A stretch of 64,000 bases of DNA. Source: Hemicordylus capensis (lineage: Eukaryota; Chordata; Lepidosauria; Squamata; Cordylidae). Position 1 is the stretch's first letter; every line of letters starts with the position of its first letter. Shown here piece by piece: positions 1 to 11,780 of the stretch. The stretch is taken from the NCBI RefSeq assembly GCF_027244095.1, contig NC_069662.1:14596501-14660500 (forward strand), written 5' to 3'. The position numbers and the translations under genes are program-made. The notes below the pieces were generated by a model. That model was given only the letters and a program-made list of their open reading frames with translations. It was not told the origin of the DNA and did no database searches.

Positions 1-187
1 GAAGGTTACAAGTTCGATCCTGACCAGGGGCTCAAAGTTGACTCAGCCTTCCATCCTTCCGAGGTCGGTAAAATGAGTACCCAGAATGTTGGGGGCAATA
101 TGCTAAATCATTGTAAACCGCTTAGAGAGCTCCGGCTATAGAGTGGTATATAAATGTAAGTGCTATTGCTAGTGCTATTGCTATCTA
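1..187 (+). repeat. tRNA-derived SINE, 3' part
   Basis: The window opens inside a SINE. A B-box-like stretch (GTTCGATCCTGACC) lies near position 12. It is followed by a body and by a tail typical of lizard SINEs ('GTAAACCGCTTAGAGAGC', then 'GTGGTATATAAATGTAAG') that ends in a short GCTATT-type repeat. The 5' end lies outside the window. Confidence 0.7.
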
Positions 188-1899
188 TAATATTTAAGGG
201 TTTTGTAAAAATATGGTCTTATAGTAGATGTTCTCTTGCATGAATATATATCAACTTGAAAATTTGTTTATGGCTACAGTCGTTGAAAATGTGGCAACAT
301 GTCTGATTCCATTACCCTTGGAATTGCCCATGGGGTCAATTTGCCTTTTTGTCAGACAGGTGGCTGTCCAGCCTCTGCTTGAAAATCTCCCGCAAGGAAA
401 AGCCCACTTGCCCACTCTCAGTAATTGAAACGGAGCCTTTCCCAGGTGTGCCCCAAAGTCTTTATTACAAGCAAGTGAAATAGGCACAAATTGGTGAATG
501 AGAGCTCACAGCTCTGCTATGCTCTTAATCTATGGAAGTATTTTGTTCCTGGAGAGCAGAGAGCCACGTCCTTCTTTTTTAGGGAGGTTTCCATCCGTGA
601 CTTAAACATTTATTGCTCTCAGATATGTGAAGACTTCACAGCTGCTCCAGCATTACTGCCATTCAGAAGTGAAGCATCTTCTAAAAAGGTTGTCCCTCCA
701 AGTAGCCAAGAGAGGATGCTCCCGTTTTGCTTACGTTCGTCCAAAAAATATACATCTCTAATAATGGTGAATGGAGGTCCAATCATGTTTTTCAGACAGA
801 GCACAGGTGATACAAAAATCACATTAAAGTTGAAATGGAAATGTACACCCACCCCCCTTCCTGCCCGGCTGTTAATCTGTTTTAAGAATAGTGTTGTAGC
901 ACATTCATCCTGTATCACAGTAATTCACAAGTGTGCACAAACCGCAAAAGGAAGACTAACGGTCCTTTTGTGTCTGCTGCAAAGACACCCTGAGTTTTGC
1001 AAACATTTTACTTCCTTCAATAGGCAGAATTCTGGATGTCCCAAACCTCTACCCTCTAATTCACAATGGAGCATGGAGAGAAATCTGCAAGGGAGGGGCT
1101 TAAATATCAACACAGGTAAATCTCCCCTGCCCTCATCAAGTATTGTACCCTCTTAGTGCTTTGCTGACATGTTTTTATATTTCCCCACTACCTCGTGGGG
1201 GGAAATGAGGCATTGCCAGGTGTGTAGAGATCTTCCTTTTCTAAGTCAGTAAATAAATCCCAGTGGAACTGACCGTGGGAGTCATGGCCTTCTCAACTGA
1301 CCTAACTAAAAGGACCTATTACCCTCCCTCAAGGTTGAAGAAGGAATCTAGAATACCAATCCACCTCCACAGTGCTTCCTCTCCCACCTGGGCTGCATCT
1401 TTAGGACCAAGATGAGAAGATGTTCCTTTACAACCTTTTCTCTAATCTCAAGGCCAGTGTTAAAGATAAAGGCCTTTTTATCCCAACTAGAAACATTTTA
1501 TGTTTGTTCTTGGCAAAGGAAAGAAGTTGTATTAACAGGTGTCAGGTGAGTGTGTGTAAGGAAGATTATTAGACAAAAAGCAACATGTTGTCAAAGAATA
1601 AATGGAAATAATTGAAGAGAAAGCATTCTTGTGATTCTTTTCCTGGAAATGGACAATGTACTCATTTTGAGACGGCAGCACTGAATACCATTACCCTCAG
1701 AAAGATGAAAATCAGTAGTTGAACCTCTTCCAAATACCGGGGGGGGGGAATTCTCTCTCTCTCTCTCCACTTAAATTATTTTAGTATATCTTTAAAAGGG
1801 TTTTGTTGATTACACAGTGTTGAGGTGCAGGTCTACACCTCATTTATTGGCCCCAATCCAGTGGCTAGGTCCTATAGAAACTAATGCAGCCAACTTGAT
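188..1899. other. Intergenic, no gene recognised
   Basis: There are open stretches of up to 221 codons (491-1156, plus strand), but none shows a recognisable domain, splice context or compositional bias. A G run followed by a short CT repeat lies at 1740-1768. I see nothing else I can name. Confidence 0.5.
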
Positions 1900-2350
1900 T
1901 TCTGTTGCATTCAGTCAGATATGCAGCCCAGTCCTACACATATTTACTCAGAAGTAAACTCTACACAGTGCTTCCAGAGGGATATGCAGCCAAATATTAT
2001 ACATGCTTACTGAGAAGAAAGCCCAGCTATATTTAACCACACAGCCTGATCCCATTCCTATGCAGAGTAGGCGCACATAAACCTATTGAAATCAATGGGC
2101 TTAATCGCACCTAACTCTACATAGGATGAAGCTGTTGGTGAAGGCTGCATCAGAACCATTGTTTGACAGATTAATCAACAGTATTTGATTTAAAATATAT
2201 ACCTATTTCTCTCAATCTTATAAAATAGTGCTATATACAAGTGCTAGCCAAATTAAATATAACAGATCGTATCCAAAGAAAGTTAGTCATAAGTATATCC
2301 CATTGAGATTAATGGGACTTAAGTCAGTCACTTAACTAAGGTGCACTTAA
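1900..2350. repeat. Degenerate copies of a palindromic 'acttactcagaagtaa' MITE
   Basis: Several decayed motifs recur here: 'tttactcagaagtaaac' near 1945, 'attgaaatcaatggg' near 2085 and 'cccattgagattaatggg' near 2298. They match the two arms of a short palindromic element seen again at 40.9 and 43.2 kb. The copies look old and overlapping, so limits are approximate. Confidence 0.45.
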
Positions 2351-3714
2351 CTGGAATGCTGCTTAGTCAAGATTCAATTTCTTAAGATACAATCCAATAT
2401 AGCTATCATTGTTAAATAAGCCGATAAAATTTAGTGTTGCCAGCACCAGGTTTGGGGGAGCCCTCAGCCAAGTCCCTTTGCAGGCTCCTCAGTGGTGGGG
2501 CAGCTGCACTGAGAGCCATCTTTTCTCGCTACTACACAATTGAATCATTGGCCCATTGCATCACTGGATGCACGGGCAGGGGGACTGAATTACAGGTAAA
2601 GGAAGAATTACAGCTACCAGAGAGCTCCAAACCACCATGACCACTGCTAATGTAAGCCACTACAAGAATGTTGGCAAAGCTTATCTTGGCAATAGTGGCA
2701 GCAGCTTGAAGCGTTTCTCAACAGCTGCCATCTTTTTTTCATCAGGGCCTCAGGGATCAGCCATGAGGCCTTTGAGGGCTTGGGCCAATGCCCGGGTTGT
2801 CTCACCCCAAGACAGTTTTGCACTTAGGAGCCCAAGGAATGAGTAGTCACTAGAGGTGTCGCTTGCCACAGGTTAAGCAAAGCCTACACTGAGGGGAGTA
2901 CAATGAAGGGCTCTCTGAGGTACTATTTCAAGCGAAAGTGGAGATTCTGAGACTTCATGGAAGGAAATCAAAGGGAAGGAGTCTCTCAGGCAAAATGGAG
3001 GGCTTTGAGGGCAGAAATGAAGGATATCTCCATGAAAACAGCTGAATAGAAATCGCTTCCTCTTAAGAATTCAGGATGTATAACTGGTTATTAAGGGAAT
3101 CTTGGATGGCAGTATTTTCAGACAGAATCAAAGGGTTTCTGAGGAAAAAACCTATTTGATTCTAGAGGGCAAAAATAATGGACATAAGCAACACCTGATA
3201 AATGGGCCAGCTTCACAGTGCTCTCAGAAGGGATTACTATGTAGAGATCAGTGTGGGTTATACTGACAGGATTATTGTGGGGATGCATGTCCCCAGGAGA
3301 GAAACTTCCACTTGTCCCTCTCCACACATACGCATGCATACACACAGCACCTTAATATTAAGGAGGATTTCTGAGGAAAATAAATGTTCCCTAAGGAGAA
3401 ACATTTCAGGAGAATTTGTGAGAAATATCTTCCTCCCACTTCTCAACCATTTAAAATGTTCCTAACACAAGCTCTTATCCATTCTCTGCCACAGGGGCTC
3501 ACTTCCTGCTGACATTAACTTCCATATTCATCCCTTCTGCCATTCAAAATGGCCAGTTCACCTATGAAATGTGTCCCCATTTCTTTTGCCCCATCATCTC
3601 CAAAACCAATATTGTGTTGTTACAGCAAACTCTCTCCCCCTGGTTCACTGTCCCCTCATTTCCTCAAAATTCCCTCTGGCTCTGTCAAATAGGCCTCTGC
3701 AATTCTCTCCAGTC
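2351..3714. other. Intergenic, 3' of the first zinc-finger gene
   Basis: No gene or classifiable repeat recognised. The 3' untranslated part of the 3715-6023 exon must lie here, but I found no clear AATAAA on the minus strand within a few hundred bases of the stop codon. Confidence 0.4.
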
Positions 3715-6009
3715 TCATACTATCTCACTCACACACTCTCCATATTCTACTGCTGAAGAATTCTTCACCATTATAGTTTCTTCCAGAGTCTCTTCCCCTA
3801 CTGAAGGCACCACTTTGCAATTCCTCACCAAAATGGCTGCCTCTCCTGCAACAGTGACAGCAGTTGAGACCCCTTCCTTGGCATGCACCTTTTGGTGCCG
3901 CGTGTACTGCAGGAGGTACCGAAAGCGCTGGTCACACTCCTGGCAGGAGTATGGCAGTTCTCCAGTGTGGATACGCTGGTGTTGCATGAGAGCTGAACTC
4001 TGGCAGAAGGCCTTTTCACAGCTGGGGCATTTGTATGGCCTCTCTCCTGTGTGGATGCGCCTGTGTTGCGAAAGTGCTGAGCTGTGCCCAAAGCGGCGTC
4101 CACAGTCCTTGCAGGCATATGGCCTTTCGCCAGTGTGGACCCGCTGATGTTCTAGCAACTTGGAACTCTGGGAGAAGCTATGCCCACAATCCTCACACCG
4201 GTATGGCCTCTCACCAGTGTGAACCCTCTGGTGTTGTGCCAGATGTGAACTCTGTTGGAAGCTCTTACCACAGTTGCTGCAAATATAAAGGGTTTGGTGC
4301 TGCGGTGGAGTGGCTATCCCGTTTCGATGCACCTTTTGGTGTAGCACCAAGTGTGCCCGCTGGCTAAATGCACGCCCACAATCTGGACACTGAAAAGGAC
4401 GCTCGCCTGTGTGGACTCTTCGGTGTTGCAAGAAGTGTGAACTAACACCAAAGGTTTTACCACAGTCCTGACACTCAAATGGTTTCTCCCCAGTGTGGAC
4501 CCGCTGGTGGCGCAAAAGGGTGGAGCTAAGCCCAAAGGCCTTGCCACAATCCAGGCACTCATAAGGCTTCTCTCCTGTGTGTGTAACATGGTGCTGGATC
4601 AGTGTTGAGCTGAGAGAGAATGATTTGCCACAGTCATTGCATCGAAAAGGACGCTCCCCAGTGTGTGTCCGCTGGTGCTGGGTAAGGGAGGAGCTTTCAG
4701 AAAACCGCTTGCCACAAATACGGCAGGCAAAGGGACGCTCCCCTGTGTGCACTCGCCGGTGATTTAGCAAGTTGGAGTTGCGATTGAAGCATTTGCCACA
4801 ATCGGGACACTTGTAAGGTTTTTCACCAGTGTGGATAATCTGGTGTTGGATGAGAGTAGAGCTCAGAGAGAAAGACTTTTCACAGATACCACATTTGTAG
4901 GGCTTCTCACCTGTGTGTACTCGCTGATGCTGAATGAGATTGGAACTCCGACCAAAGCATCTGCCGCAGTCAGGGCATTTATACGGTTTCTCACCTGTAT
5001 GTGTCCGCTGGTGCTGGAGGAAGGTGGAACCTCGTGTGAAGCATTTGCCACAGACGCCACATTTGTAGGGCTTCTCACCACTGTGTATGCGGCGGTGTTG
5101 ACCCAGGATAGAGCTTGTGCCAAAGCATTTTCCACATTCAGGACATCTGTAGGGTTTGTCAGGCACAGAAGGAAAAATGGATGAGGTGCCCACAAGAGAA
5201 GAGCCACTGTTGACATCCAGCTGACCAGTCCTCCCAACCACATCTTGGCCACCACGTCTGCAATCCAGCTGGAGGCCACAGTCATCTCCATCTGAATCAA
5301 AGTCCTCATTAATGTCATCCATTTCTGCATCAGCCTCCTCACTGGAATCCACATCAGCTTCTGCCTCCATTTCTGACAGGACACTTGGGTCTTCTTCCAC
5401 TTCTAGGTGGAAAGTGTGACTAGAGTTTCCATCCAAGTCTTGGTTGATTTCATCGCCATCCAAGTCTGAAGACAACTCTTGATCCTCATTGTCATCTAAA
5501 TGAAAATGCTGGTTATTCTTCCCACCTAAGCCCCTGTTGGCATCTACATCAGAAGAGTCATTCCAGCTGCTACCACACATTCGTTTATGCTCTATGTTGG
5601 AGTGCAGTTTGATTATTTGCTTGATCTCATTAACATCTGATTCTGAGTGGGATCTCTGTTCTTCATCAAAGTCCAAACCATCCCCACACCTGTTGGGGAC
5701 ATCTTGCCCACCTCCATTTTCTAACCCAGGTTGGAATCTCATATCCCCACCATCTTCTGAACCATCATCACACTGCTCACTCTCAGCACCACAGCTGCCC
5801 TCATTGCATCCCCTATATATATTACTAGAACTCCCATGTTGCTGGGAATGATCTCCAGTCACAACTCTAAGAGAGCGTTCCTCATCCTGCTGCTCATTGT
5901 GAGACCAACACCGGACACCGCAGGAGATTCCCCGGAGTTTGGAGCCAGTGTGCCATTCTTGACTGGACACCTTCTCTTTCATCAAAGAGGGGCTGTATCC
6001 CTCATTCAT
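3715..6009 (-). CDS. C2H2 zinc-finger protein, 15 fingers
   Basis: Probable nuclear sequence-specific DNA-binding protein. From the ATG at 6009 (context ACCATGA, favourable) it reads 764 residues. Residues ~1-285 are low in structure and very acidic (runs rich in D, E and S), and residues ~287-710 carry 15 C2H2 fingers. Fourteen of the 15 fingers are joined by TGEKP/TGERP-type linkers; between fingers 10 and 11 the linker is long and irregular (RNGIATPP...). All 15 fingers keep both cysteines and both histidines, so the array looks functional. The frame stays open 5' of the ATG to a good splice acceptor (polypyrimidine tract then CAG at 6024-6026), so the exon begins at 6023 and upstream coding exons are possible. 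I found no KRAB or SCAN exon between 6.1 and 10 kb. Finger proteins of this kind are too alike to name an orthologue by eye. Confidence 0.9.
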   Translation of the reverse strand: MNEGYSPSLMKEKVSSQEWHTGSKLRGISCGVRCWSHNEQQDEERSLRVVTGDHSQQHGSSSNIYRGCNEGSCGAESEQCDDGSEDGGDMRFQPGLENGGGQDVPNRCGDGLDFDEEQRSHSESDVNEIKQIIKLHSNIEHKRMCGSSWNDSSDVDANRGLGGKNNQHFHLDDNEDQELSSDLDGDEINQDLDGNSSHTFHLEVEEDPSVLSEMEAEADVDSSEEADAEMDDINEDFDSDGDDCGLQLDCRRGGQDVVGRTGQLDVNSGSSLVGTSSIFPSVPDKPYRCPECGKCFGTSSILGQHRRIHSGEKPYKCGVCGKCFTRGSTFLQHQRTHTGEKPYKCPDCGRCFGRSSNLIQHQRVHTGEKPYKCGICEKSFSLSSTLIQHQIIHTGEKPYKCPDCGKCFNRNSNLLNHRRVHTGERPFACRICGKRFSESSSLTQHQRTHTGERPFRCNDCGKSFSLSSTLIQHHVTHTGEKPYECLDCGKAFGLSSTLLRHQRVHTGEKPFECQDCGKTFGVSSHFLQHRRVHTGERPFQCPDCGRAFSQRAHLVLHQKVHRNGIATPPQHQTLYICSNCGKSFQQSSHLAQHQRVHTGERPYRCEDCGHSFSQSSKLLEHQRVHTGERPYACKDCGRRFGHSSALSQHRRIHTGERPYKCPSCEKAFCQSSALMQHQRIHTGELPYSCQECDQRFRYLLQYTRHQKVHAKEGVSTAVTVAGEAAILVRNCKVVPSVGEETLEETIMVKNSSAVEYGECVSEIV

Positions 6010-6023
6010 GGTCCACACATCTG
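6010..6023 (-). other. 5' end of the zinc-finger exon, with splice acceptor beside it
   Basis: On the minus strand a duplicated pyrimidine-rich stretch (GGTTACTCTTTGGTTACTC) runs into TTTCAG and then the exon. The frame entering the exon is phase 1, the phase used between KRAB-side exons and finger exons in this protein class. That suggests at least one upstream exon I did not find. Confidence 0.55.
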
Positions 6024-6449
6024 CTGAAAGAGTAACCAAAGAGTAACCAAAAGAGTAGCCTCACATTCTGACCATATAATGAGCAGAGCTAAGTGTACAA
6101 ATTCTACACCAAACAGCACAATTTCTGTACCAAAGTGATTCAGGAGGGAAAAACTGCTATTTAGAAAAACATAGGCAGATTACGCAGGTAAAGTGCAGAT
6201 ACTATAAAAATACTGGTACTTTTTGAGGAGATAAGCTTGCTGCACTCTGAATGTACTGCCTACATGCATAGTATTGCCATGGGGCTCATGAGAATGCAGT
6301 TTCCCTCCTCCTCTTCTTCAGAACATGCACATGGTAGCACAACAGGCCATGACAGAAAAAAAATCTGTGCCCACTTCCTAGATCCCCACACAATGGGCTT
6401 GTTCTCACAACTGACCGCTGGATAGGAGGAGCATCCAGCCAGGCTCCAA

Positions 6450-6710
6450 GACCTGTGCACACTCCCAAGAAATGGTTGTGTGCCTGCAAAAGTCAAGGGA
6501 GGAGGAGGGAGAAGTGATCGTCTGCTAGCCACAATCTGGGTAGGACAGTGGCGGCCAACCCACATCATGTTCCCAGCACTGTATTAAAGGTGTTGGGAAA
6601 GTACGTCTCACGCTGTCCTACCCAGATCACAACTAGGACACGATCACTTCCCCCTCCTCCTACCTTGATTTTTGCCAACACAGAGCCATTTCTCAGGAAC
6701 ATGCACAAGG
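6450..6710. repeat. Palindromic MITE-like element
   Basis: Inverted arms of about 95 bp (6454-6546 and 6612-6708) share 'aagtgatcgt' and 'ctgggtaggacag' blocks and flank a 65-bp centre. The 'ctgggtag' core recurs in palindromes at 18.4, 28.0 and 61.9 kb, suggesting one family of non-autonomous DNA elements. No clear target duplication seen. Confidence 0.55.
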
Positions 6711-7319
6711 GCTGAAGCCTGACTTTCCATGCTGTATCTCCCTTAATCTCCCTGCAAGTGACTCAAGGAACACCTCCCCCCACAAAGCATCCCATCACCT
6801 GAGACCTATATCAAAAGCACAGCTTAGGGTGGCTTCAATGTGAGAGGAATCCCTGATGGGAACCTGGAACAGGACTTCAACTATGGCCCCAAATTCACTA
6901 CCTATGCAGGCCATAAAAGTCGATCCCTTCAAATATTCAAAAGTAGTGACATATAATGTATTTATCCAGAATTTCAAAATCAATCACACAGTTTTAACAT
7001 TCTCTTTTTAAGCAAGTGTTGTACTGATCATTTAATATGATAGTTTGTTGTTTTAATTGGTACGTATGATTTTTTTTCCTTTTTTGATATATCTCCTTAG
7101 ATAGCTGAATGGAAAATGGAATATAAAGTATTCACATGAATAAAAGTAACAACAGTTGCTATGCACTGAGCCCTTTCACAACAGAGCATTCTGTGTGATT
7201 CTGGACCTATTTCTCCCCAGACATGAGCACAGTGCCAGGCTTAAAAGTCCTCCAAGTTAAATTTGGTAGGAACTCTAATCCCTGTTTCCTCACCTTGGTG
7301 TCTGGAGGTTTCTCTCTAC

Positions 7320-7830
7320 CACTAGAACTCAGGCTCATCCAATGAAATATGTCAGTAATAGGTTCAGAGGAGATAAAAGGAAGCACTTTTTCATGTAATG
7401 TATTAAATTCACTATCACAAAATGGAGGGGAGGAAAAATGACCTAGAAGAAGAATTAGACAAATTTATGGATGAGACGTCTATCAATTAACTGTGTAAGA
7501 GCTCTTTGATTGTTGAACAGTCTACCTTTTTTAGTGGTAGGCTCTCCTTCACTCAAGCGGTAGGCTCTCCTTCTCTTCTATTTCAAAACACTAAAATTCA
7601 AGAGGTCCCTTCCAGCTCTAAAATTCTATAGCTTAATAGATTTTCCATGAACAGAGGATGGACAACAAAGTACAGGTCTAAAAATCAATACATGGAATAA
7701 ACAATGGGGGAGGGCCACTGCCTGCTTGTGGGCTTCTCAAAGGCATCTGGCCTGCCACCATACTAGGCTAGATGAACTGTTGGTCTGACCCAGCAGGGCT
7801 GTTCTTGGAACGTAGTCTGGGAACCCTGCT
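7320..7830 (+). repeat. CR1-like LINE 3' fragment
   Basis: Reading forward, the stretch matches the end of CR1 ORF2 in decayed form: an 'aaaggaagcactttttcatg' block near 7377, 'gacaaatttatggatgag' near 7457, and a 3' end near 7765-7805 with 'aggctagatgaactgttggt' and 'gacccagcagggctg'. It is too damaged to code. Confidence 0.65.
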
Positions 7831-8999
7831 CCACACAATGGGATTCTTAGCATCTCCACATTTTGGAGGGACTGTAGCACACTAGAATGTGTCGGGAAAT
7901 CCTGGCCAACAACCAGGCTAAAGCTGCACAAGTGCAAGGATGTTACACAAGCTCATGCTAGGGTGCAACATGATGTGCTTGCACAACCTGTGGCACACTT
8001 CCTGCTGTGAAACCTCTTCTTCAGTCAATACATGTTGCAGGGAATGAGGCAAAGCTATCTGCTAGCTTTGTTGCACAAGTGCAACACTTACCCAAGCAGA
8101 CCGAGACCGCAAGAGACTGCAGAACTTAGAGCATCCACACAGCTGTGCAGTGTGCACATCTTTCTTTGTTGCACTAGTGCAGCATTTATCTGGATGCCAA
8201 CCATTATTTTTCCCCCAGCAGGGAATAATGCAATGCAATACATGCAGCTCAATGAGAGATGCCTCATTGATCCCTCACTGATCCCTCACAGGGAAACAGT
8301 TCGTTGAAAACAGTTCCTGCAGCTACCATGAGGCCACTTACTTAATTCCTTTGGGTTGTCTCACATTCTCAGACACACAGTCGTCCTGGTTCCAGTGCTA
8401 TTGTTGCTGTGTAGTAAGACAATCCTGCTAGGAATCTCAGTCCTTTGGATGGCAACTGTTCATGTAAATGAAAGACAGGGTTAATGGAGATGAGATTCCC
8501 ACATGCACAAAACCACCCCTCTGCAATGCACAGGAATTCAACTGCAATAATTCCTGACTCTCTACTCCTGTAATTCACTGTTGTTAACATGGATTTAAAT
8601 TATTACTTCAAATTCATGCATGACAGGAAGAGGAGAATCCCCTCCTTTACCTCACAGATCACCTCGAAATATATCTATGGCAACATTGTGAAAGGATATT
8701 AAGAGGCAAACTGTAATCTGGGGTAACAGAATCCAGAATGGGTCCAGCTCCCTGTTTAGATTCCTCCACATTTTATGATGTTACACAAATTCCTCATGCA
8801 ACAAATGTGTAAAGTCTCAAAACCTTAAAGGTATACTCACATCTTTAATCACCTGGGTGTTCCTGTCTGGGAAACCCGATAAGGCCAGGATTCCCAGGTA
8901 GGTGTTTAAACACAGGTGTGTAAAGACTTTTGTACATGCATGTATAACAACCATACATTACATGTGTGCTCTGGGAAACGAACCCTGGGGTTTCCTGCA
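7831..8999. other. Intergenic, nothing recognised
   Basis: I see no coding potential, RNA gene or classifiable repeat in this stretch. Confidence 0.4.
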
Positions 9000-9800
9000 G
9001 CAGGTGTGTAAGCTGGAATTGCCCGTAACATGAAGGAGAAGGGTGAAGGAAGAGACGGAATGGAGGAAACAAGGGGAGAAAAAGGGGAGTGTTGTGTGGA
9101 TTCAGAATTCCGCTACAATCATACGAGCCTTTACATGCACACACCTCTTGCTCCCCGACAGCAGCAGCAGCAAACCCCGCAGCGCTTTTCCCTCCCACTT
9201 CCCCGCTATATAGTTCTTTTCCCTTCCCCCCCCCCCTGCAGTTACCTCTCCCCATCAGACTCACCCAATCTGCCCCCTTAATGTGGCTACAATTCGCTCT
9301 CCTTTGTTGCATGAGCAATCTTCCCTGTCACAGCCCCCAAGCCCAGAGGAATCGCTGGGTGGGAATGAAAGGGGAGGGGGAGAGAACCAAGCTTGGAACA
9401 GGAAGAGGTCCATCGCTTATTACCTTCCCCCCAATTCCTCACTTGGGAGAAGACGGGGGAGGGGGGAGAGCTCCTCTGTGATTTTTTAACTGTTTCTGTT
9501 CCAGATGGCTGTGAGAGAGAAAGCTGTGCCTTAACCATTCCTTGCGAACTGGATTTGCCCGGTAATTCAGCCCCTAGGGTTGTCCTCTCTTTCTTCTTCC
9601 TGCCAGAACTCCTGTGCCTTTAGCAGCTGCATTTCTGGTAGGAATTCAACAGGTCGTACTTTTGCTGATCGCCACCGGGAAAATCCCAGCCTGTTGAAAG
9701 GTTTCTTTCTAACAAGTTGTTAACGGTGCAGCAGGAGCCCCGCCGCGGGGGACAAACGCAGCAGCAGGTCAGTCCTGATGCCAGTTTCCAGGGTCAGGTT
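9000..9800 (-). promoter_or_regulatory. Possible 5' region of the first zinc-finger gene
   Basis: This is the only moderately GC-rich interval upstream of the 3715-6023 exon, with a few CpG clusters (for example 'cgccgcgggggacaaacg' near 9740) and a short CAG run near 9160. Position and composition fit an untranslated first exon or promoter. No TATA box or exon could be fixed, so this is a weak call. Confidence 0.25.
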
Positions 9801-10149
9801 TTAGTGCGGGGTGTGTGTAAAAATGGAATTACCAAAAAGAAAAAGAAGAAAACCGGGAGGGTGGGGGGATTGTCCCGTGGCATACTTGAGCATATTCCAA
9901 TGCCCACCATGCAAACACAGCTAGCTCTCTCCTATACCCAAGTGTACAGACCCATATATGTGTGTACTATGCAGCCCTGTAGCCGGTAGGTGAAGGCTGC
10001 CCCCCAATTATCTCTGCCTGCCCTTCAGTTGTACAATTATTGCAAACAAATAATTTTTAAATAACTGAATGTTGCTTGAATGTTATCTTTTAAAAGCCAG
10101 GTAGCACCAACACCACCCTGTTGGCAGCCTCCCCTACACTTTCAGGCTG

Positions 10150-10290
10150 ACTATGCATCCTGTCTGTCTATCTATTCTTTGTTTACTTCTCTGTGTGAAC
10201 CGCTTTGGGAACCTTTGTTGAAAAGCGGTATATAAATATGTGTGTGTGTGGTTTTGTGTGTGTGCGCGTGTGTGTGCATAATGGTGTATC
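10150..10290 (+). repeat. Retroposon 3' tail plus TG repeat
   Basis: 'GTGAACCGCTTTGGGAACC...AAGCGGTATATAAATATG' is the usual 3' end of a lizard SINE or LINE. It is followed by a (TG)n/(GTGC) microsatellite from about 10231. Confidence 0.55.
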
Positions 10291-10338
10291 AAGTGGCAGG
10301 TTTGTGTGTATACACATGCATGTGGACATACACAGTTT

Positions 10339-10995
10339 ACACATATTCATTCATTCATTCATTTGATTTCTATGCCACCCTTCCAAAATGGCTAAGGGCG
10401 GTTTACACAGAGAAATAATTAATAAATAAGATGGATCCCTGTTCCCAAAGGGCTCACAACCTAAAAAGAAACATAAGACAGACACCAGCAACAGTCACTG
10501 GAGGTACTGTGCTGGGAGTGGATAAGGCCAGTTACTCAGAGGCGTAACTAGGGAAAACGGCGCCCGGGGCAAGCATTGAAATGGTGCCCCCCCCGCGCCC
10601 CCAACATGCTACATTATACTTAGGTTTTTCCTCACAAGCGCCTGCCGCCGCCGCCAAGCCAGGCCACTGACTGGCCGCCAGGCGCCAGCAAAGCAATGGG
10701 GGGGGGACGCAGGCAGCGCGGAAGGGACCGCTCGTGGGGGAGGGGGCGCCGACGCGCTCCCTCGACTGCTGCAGCGCTGCTGCACTGAGCAGGAAACATT
10801 TGTATTAACAAAAATTGGAAAAAAAATTTAAATTTTTTTTTTGTCATGGCGGCGCCCCCCATGTGGCCAAAAAAGATGGCGCCCGGGGCACATGCCCCCC
10901 CTGCCCCCCCTATAGTTATGCCTCTGCAGTTACTCTCCCCCTGCTAAATAAAGAGAATCACCACGTTAAAAGTTGTCTTTTTGCCAGGTTAGCAA
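10339..10995 (-). repeat. Unclassified retroposon, family D (split by a hAT element)
   Basis: On the minus strand the copy runs from 'gctaacctggc' (10.99 kb) to an ATTC/ATTT tail near 10340. The same family occurs at 11.5, 30.3, 51.4 and 60.1 kb. Its 3' end carries the 'gtaaaccgccc...gccattttggaagggtggcatag' hairpin-like motif and an A/T-rich tail, suggesting mobilisation by a LINE. The copy is interrupted at 10537-10926. Confidence 0.7.
10537..10926. mobile_element. Non-autonomous hAT element with perfect 8-bp target duplication
   Basis: Terminal inverted repeats CAGAGGCGTAACTA / TAGTTATGCCTCTG bound a 390-bp GC-rich element with no transposase. The host sequence CAGTTACT is duplicated exactly on both sides (10529-10536 and 10927-10934), and removing the element restores an uninterrupted family D copy. 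An 8-bp duplication and CAG/CTG ends are hallmarks of hAT transposition. Confidence 0.88.
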
Positions 10996-11048
10996 GAACA
11001 CACACACACACCTGCCAGTTGAGGATACTGTTGCGTGCATATGAAACT

Positions 11049-11780
11049 TAAGCCCTATTCACACATTATGTTGGTTCAATGCAGTACGCCCTAGCCCCAT
11101 TCAGAAGTTTGTGTTTTTTAAAGGGCCACTCACGGATATAATGCCAAAAGCAGGTCGGAAGTCCCACCCCAGCAGTGCCACTCACCCCATCAGCCTAGCC
11201 GTTCATGGATACAGCAGCATTTGTGTGGAAAGGGAAGCGCCATAACCATGATGGCAAGAATTTCCATGATGGGCAGCTGAGCTTCTGTGTACAGTGTATG
11301 CAGATGCAGATCTACACACCTATACAGTTATTCAAACATTATATTCAATGCATGTGCAGTACTACACCTCCTATCTGTCTGTTGTACTTGAGGGGCCTGT
11401 ACTCAAGTTCTCTTTTAAAATGAATGCATATATAGTCATTCACACAAAAAACATGTACATGTGCTAACTGGACCCCTGCTAACTGGGCAAAGAGGCACCT
11501 TTTACTGTGGTGATTCTCTTTATTTAGCAGGGGGAGAGTAACTGGCCCTATCCACCCCCAGCACAGGACCTCCAGTGACTGTTGCTGGTGTCTCTCTTAT
11601 GTTTCTTTTTAGAATGTGAGCCCTTTGGGGACAGGGAGCCATCCTGTTTGTTTGTTATTTCTCTGTGTAAACCGCCCTGAGCCATTCTTCGAAGGGCGGT
11701 ATAGAAATCAAATCAAATAAATAAATAATTTGCACAGTCACTTGTATGCATGAACAATATAACGTCTGAATAGGGCTTTA
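11049..11780. repeat. MITE with 'GCCCTATTCACACATTATG' ends
   Basis: The left end 'aagccctattcacacattat' and right end 'ataacgtctgaatagggctt' are inverted repeats. Inside, 'acagttattcaaacattat' and 'ttttaaaatgaatgcata' recur in the copies at 13.2, 14.2 and 45.9 kb. A family D retroposon is inserted at about 11466-11735, so this copy is older than that insertion. Confidence 0.65.
11466..11735 (+). repeat. Family D retroposon
   Basis: Forward copy from 'gctaactgggcaaagaggca' to the 'gggcggtatagaaatcaaat' end with an AAATAAATAA tail. Inserted inside the MITE at 11049-11780 and inverted relative to the copy at 10339-10995. Confidence 0.7.

Noticed and set aside
491-1156. 221-codon open frame in the left intergenic region
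   Set aside because: No domain, no splice or promoter context, and composition like the surrounding non-coding DNA.
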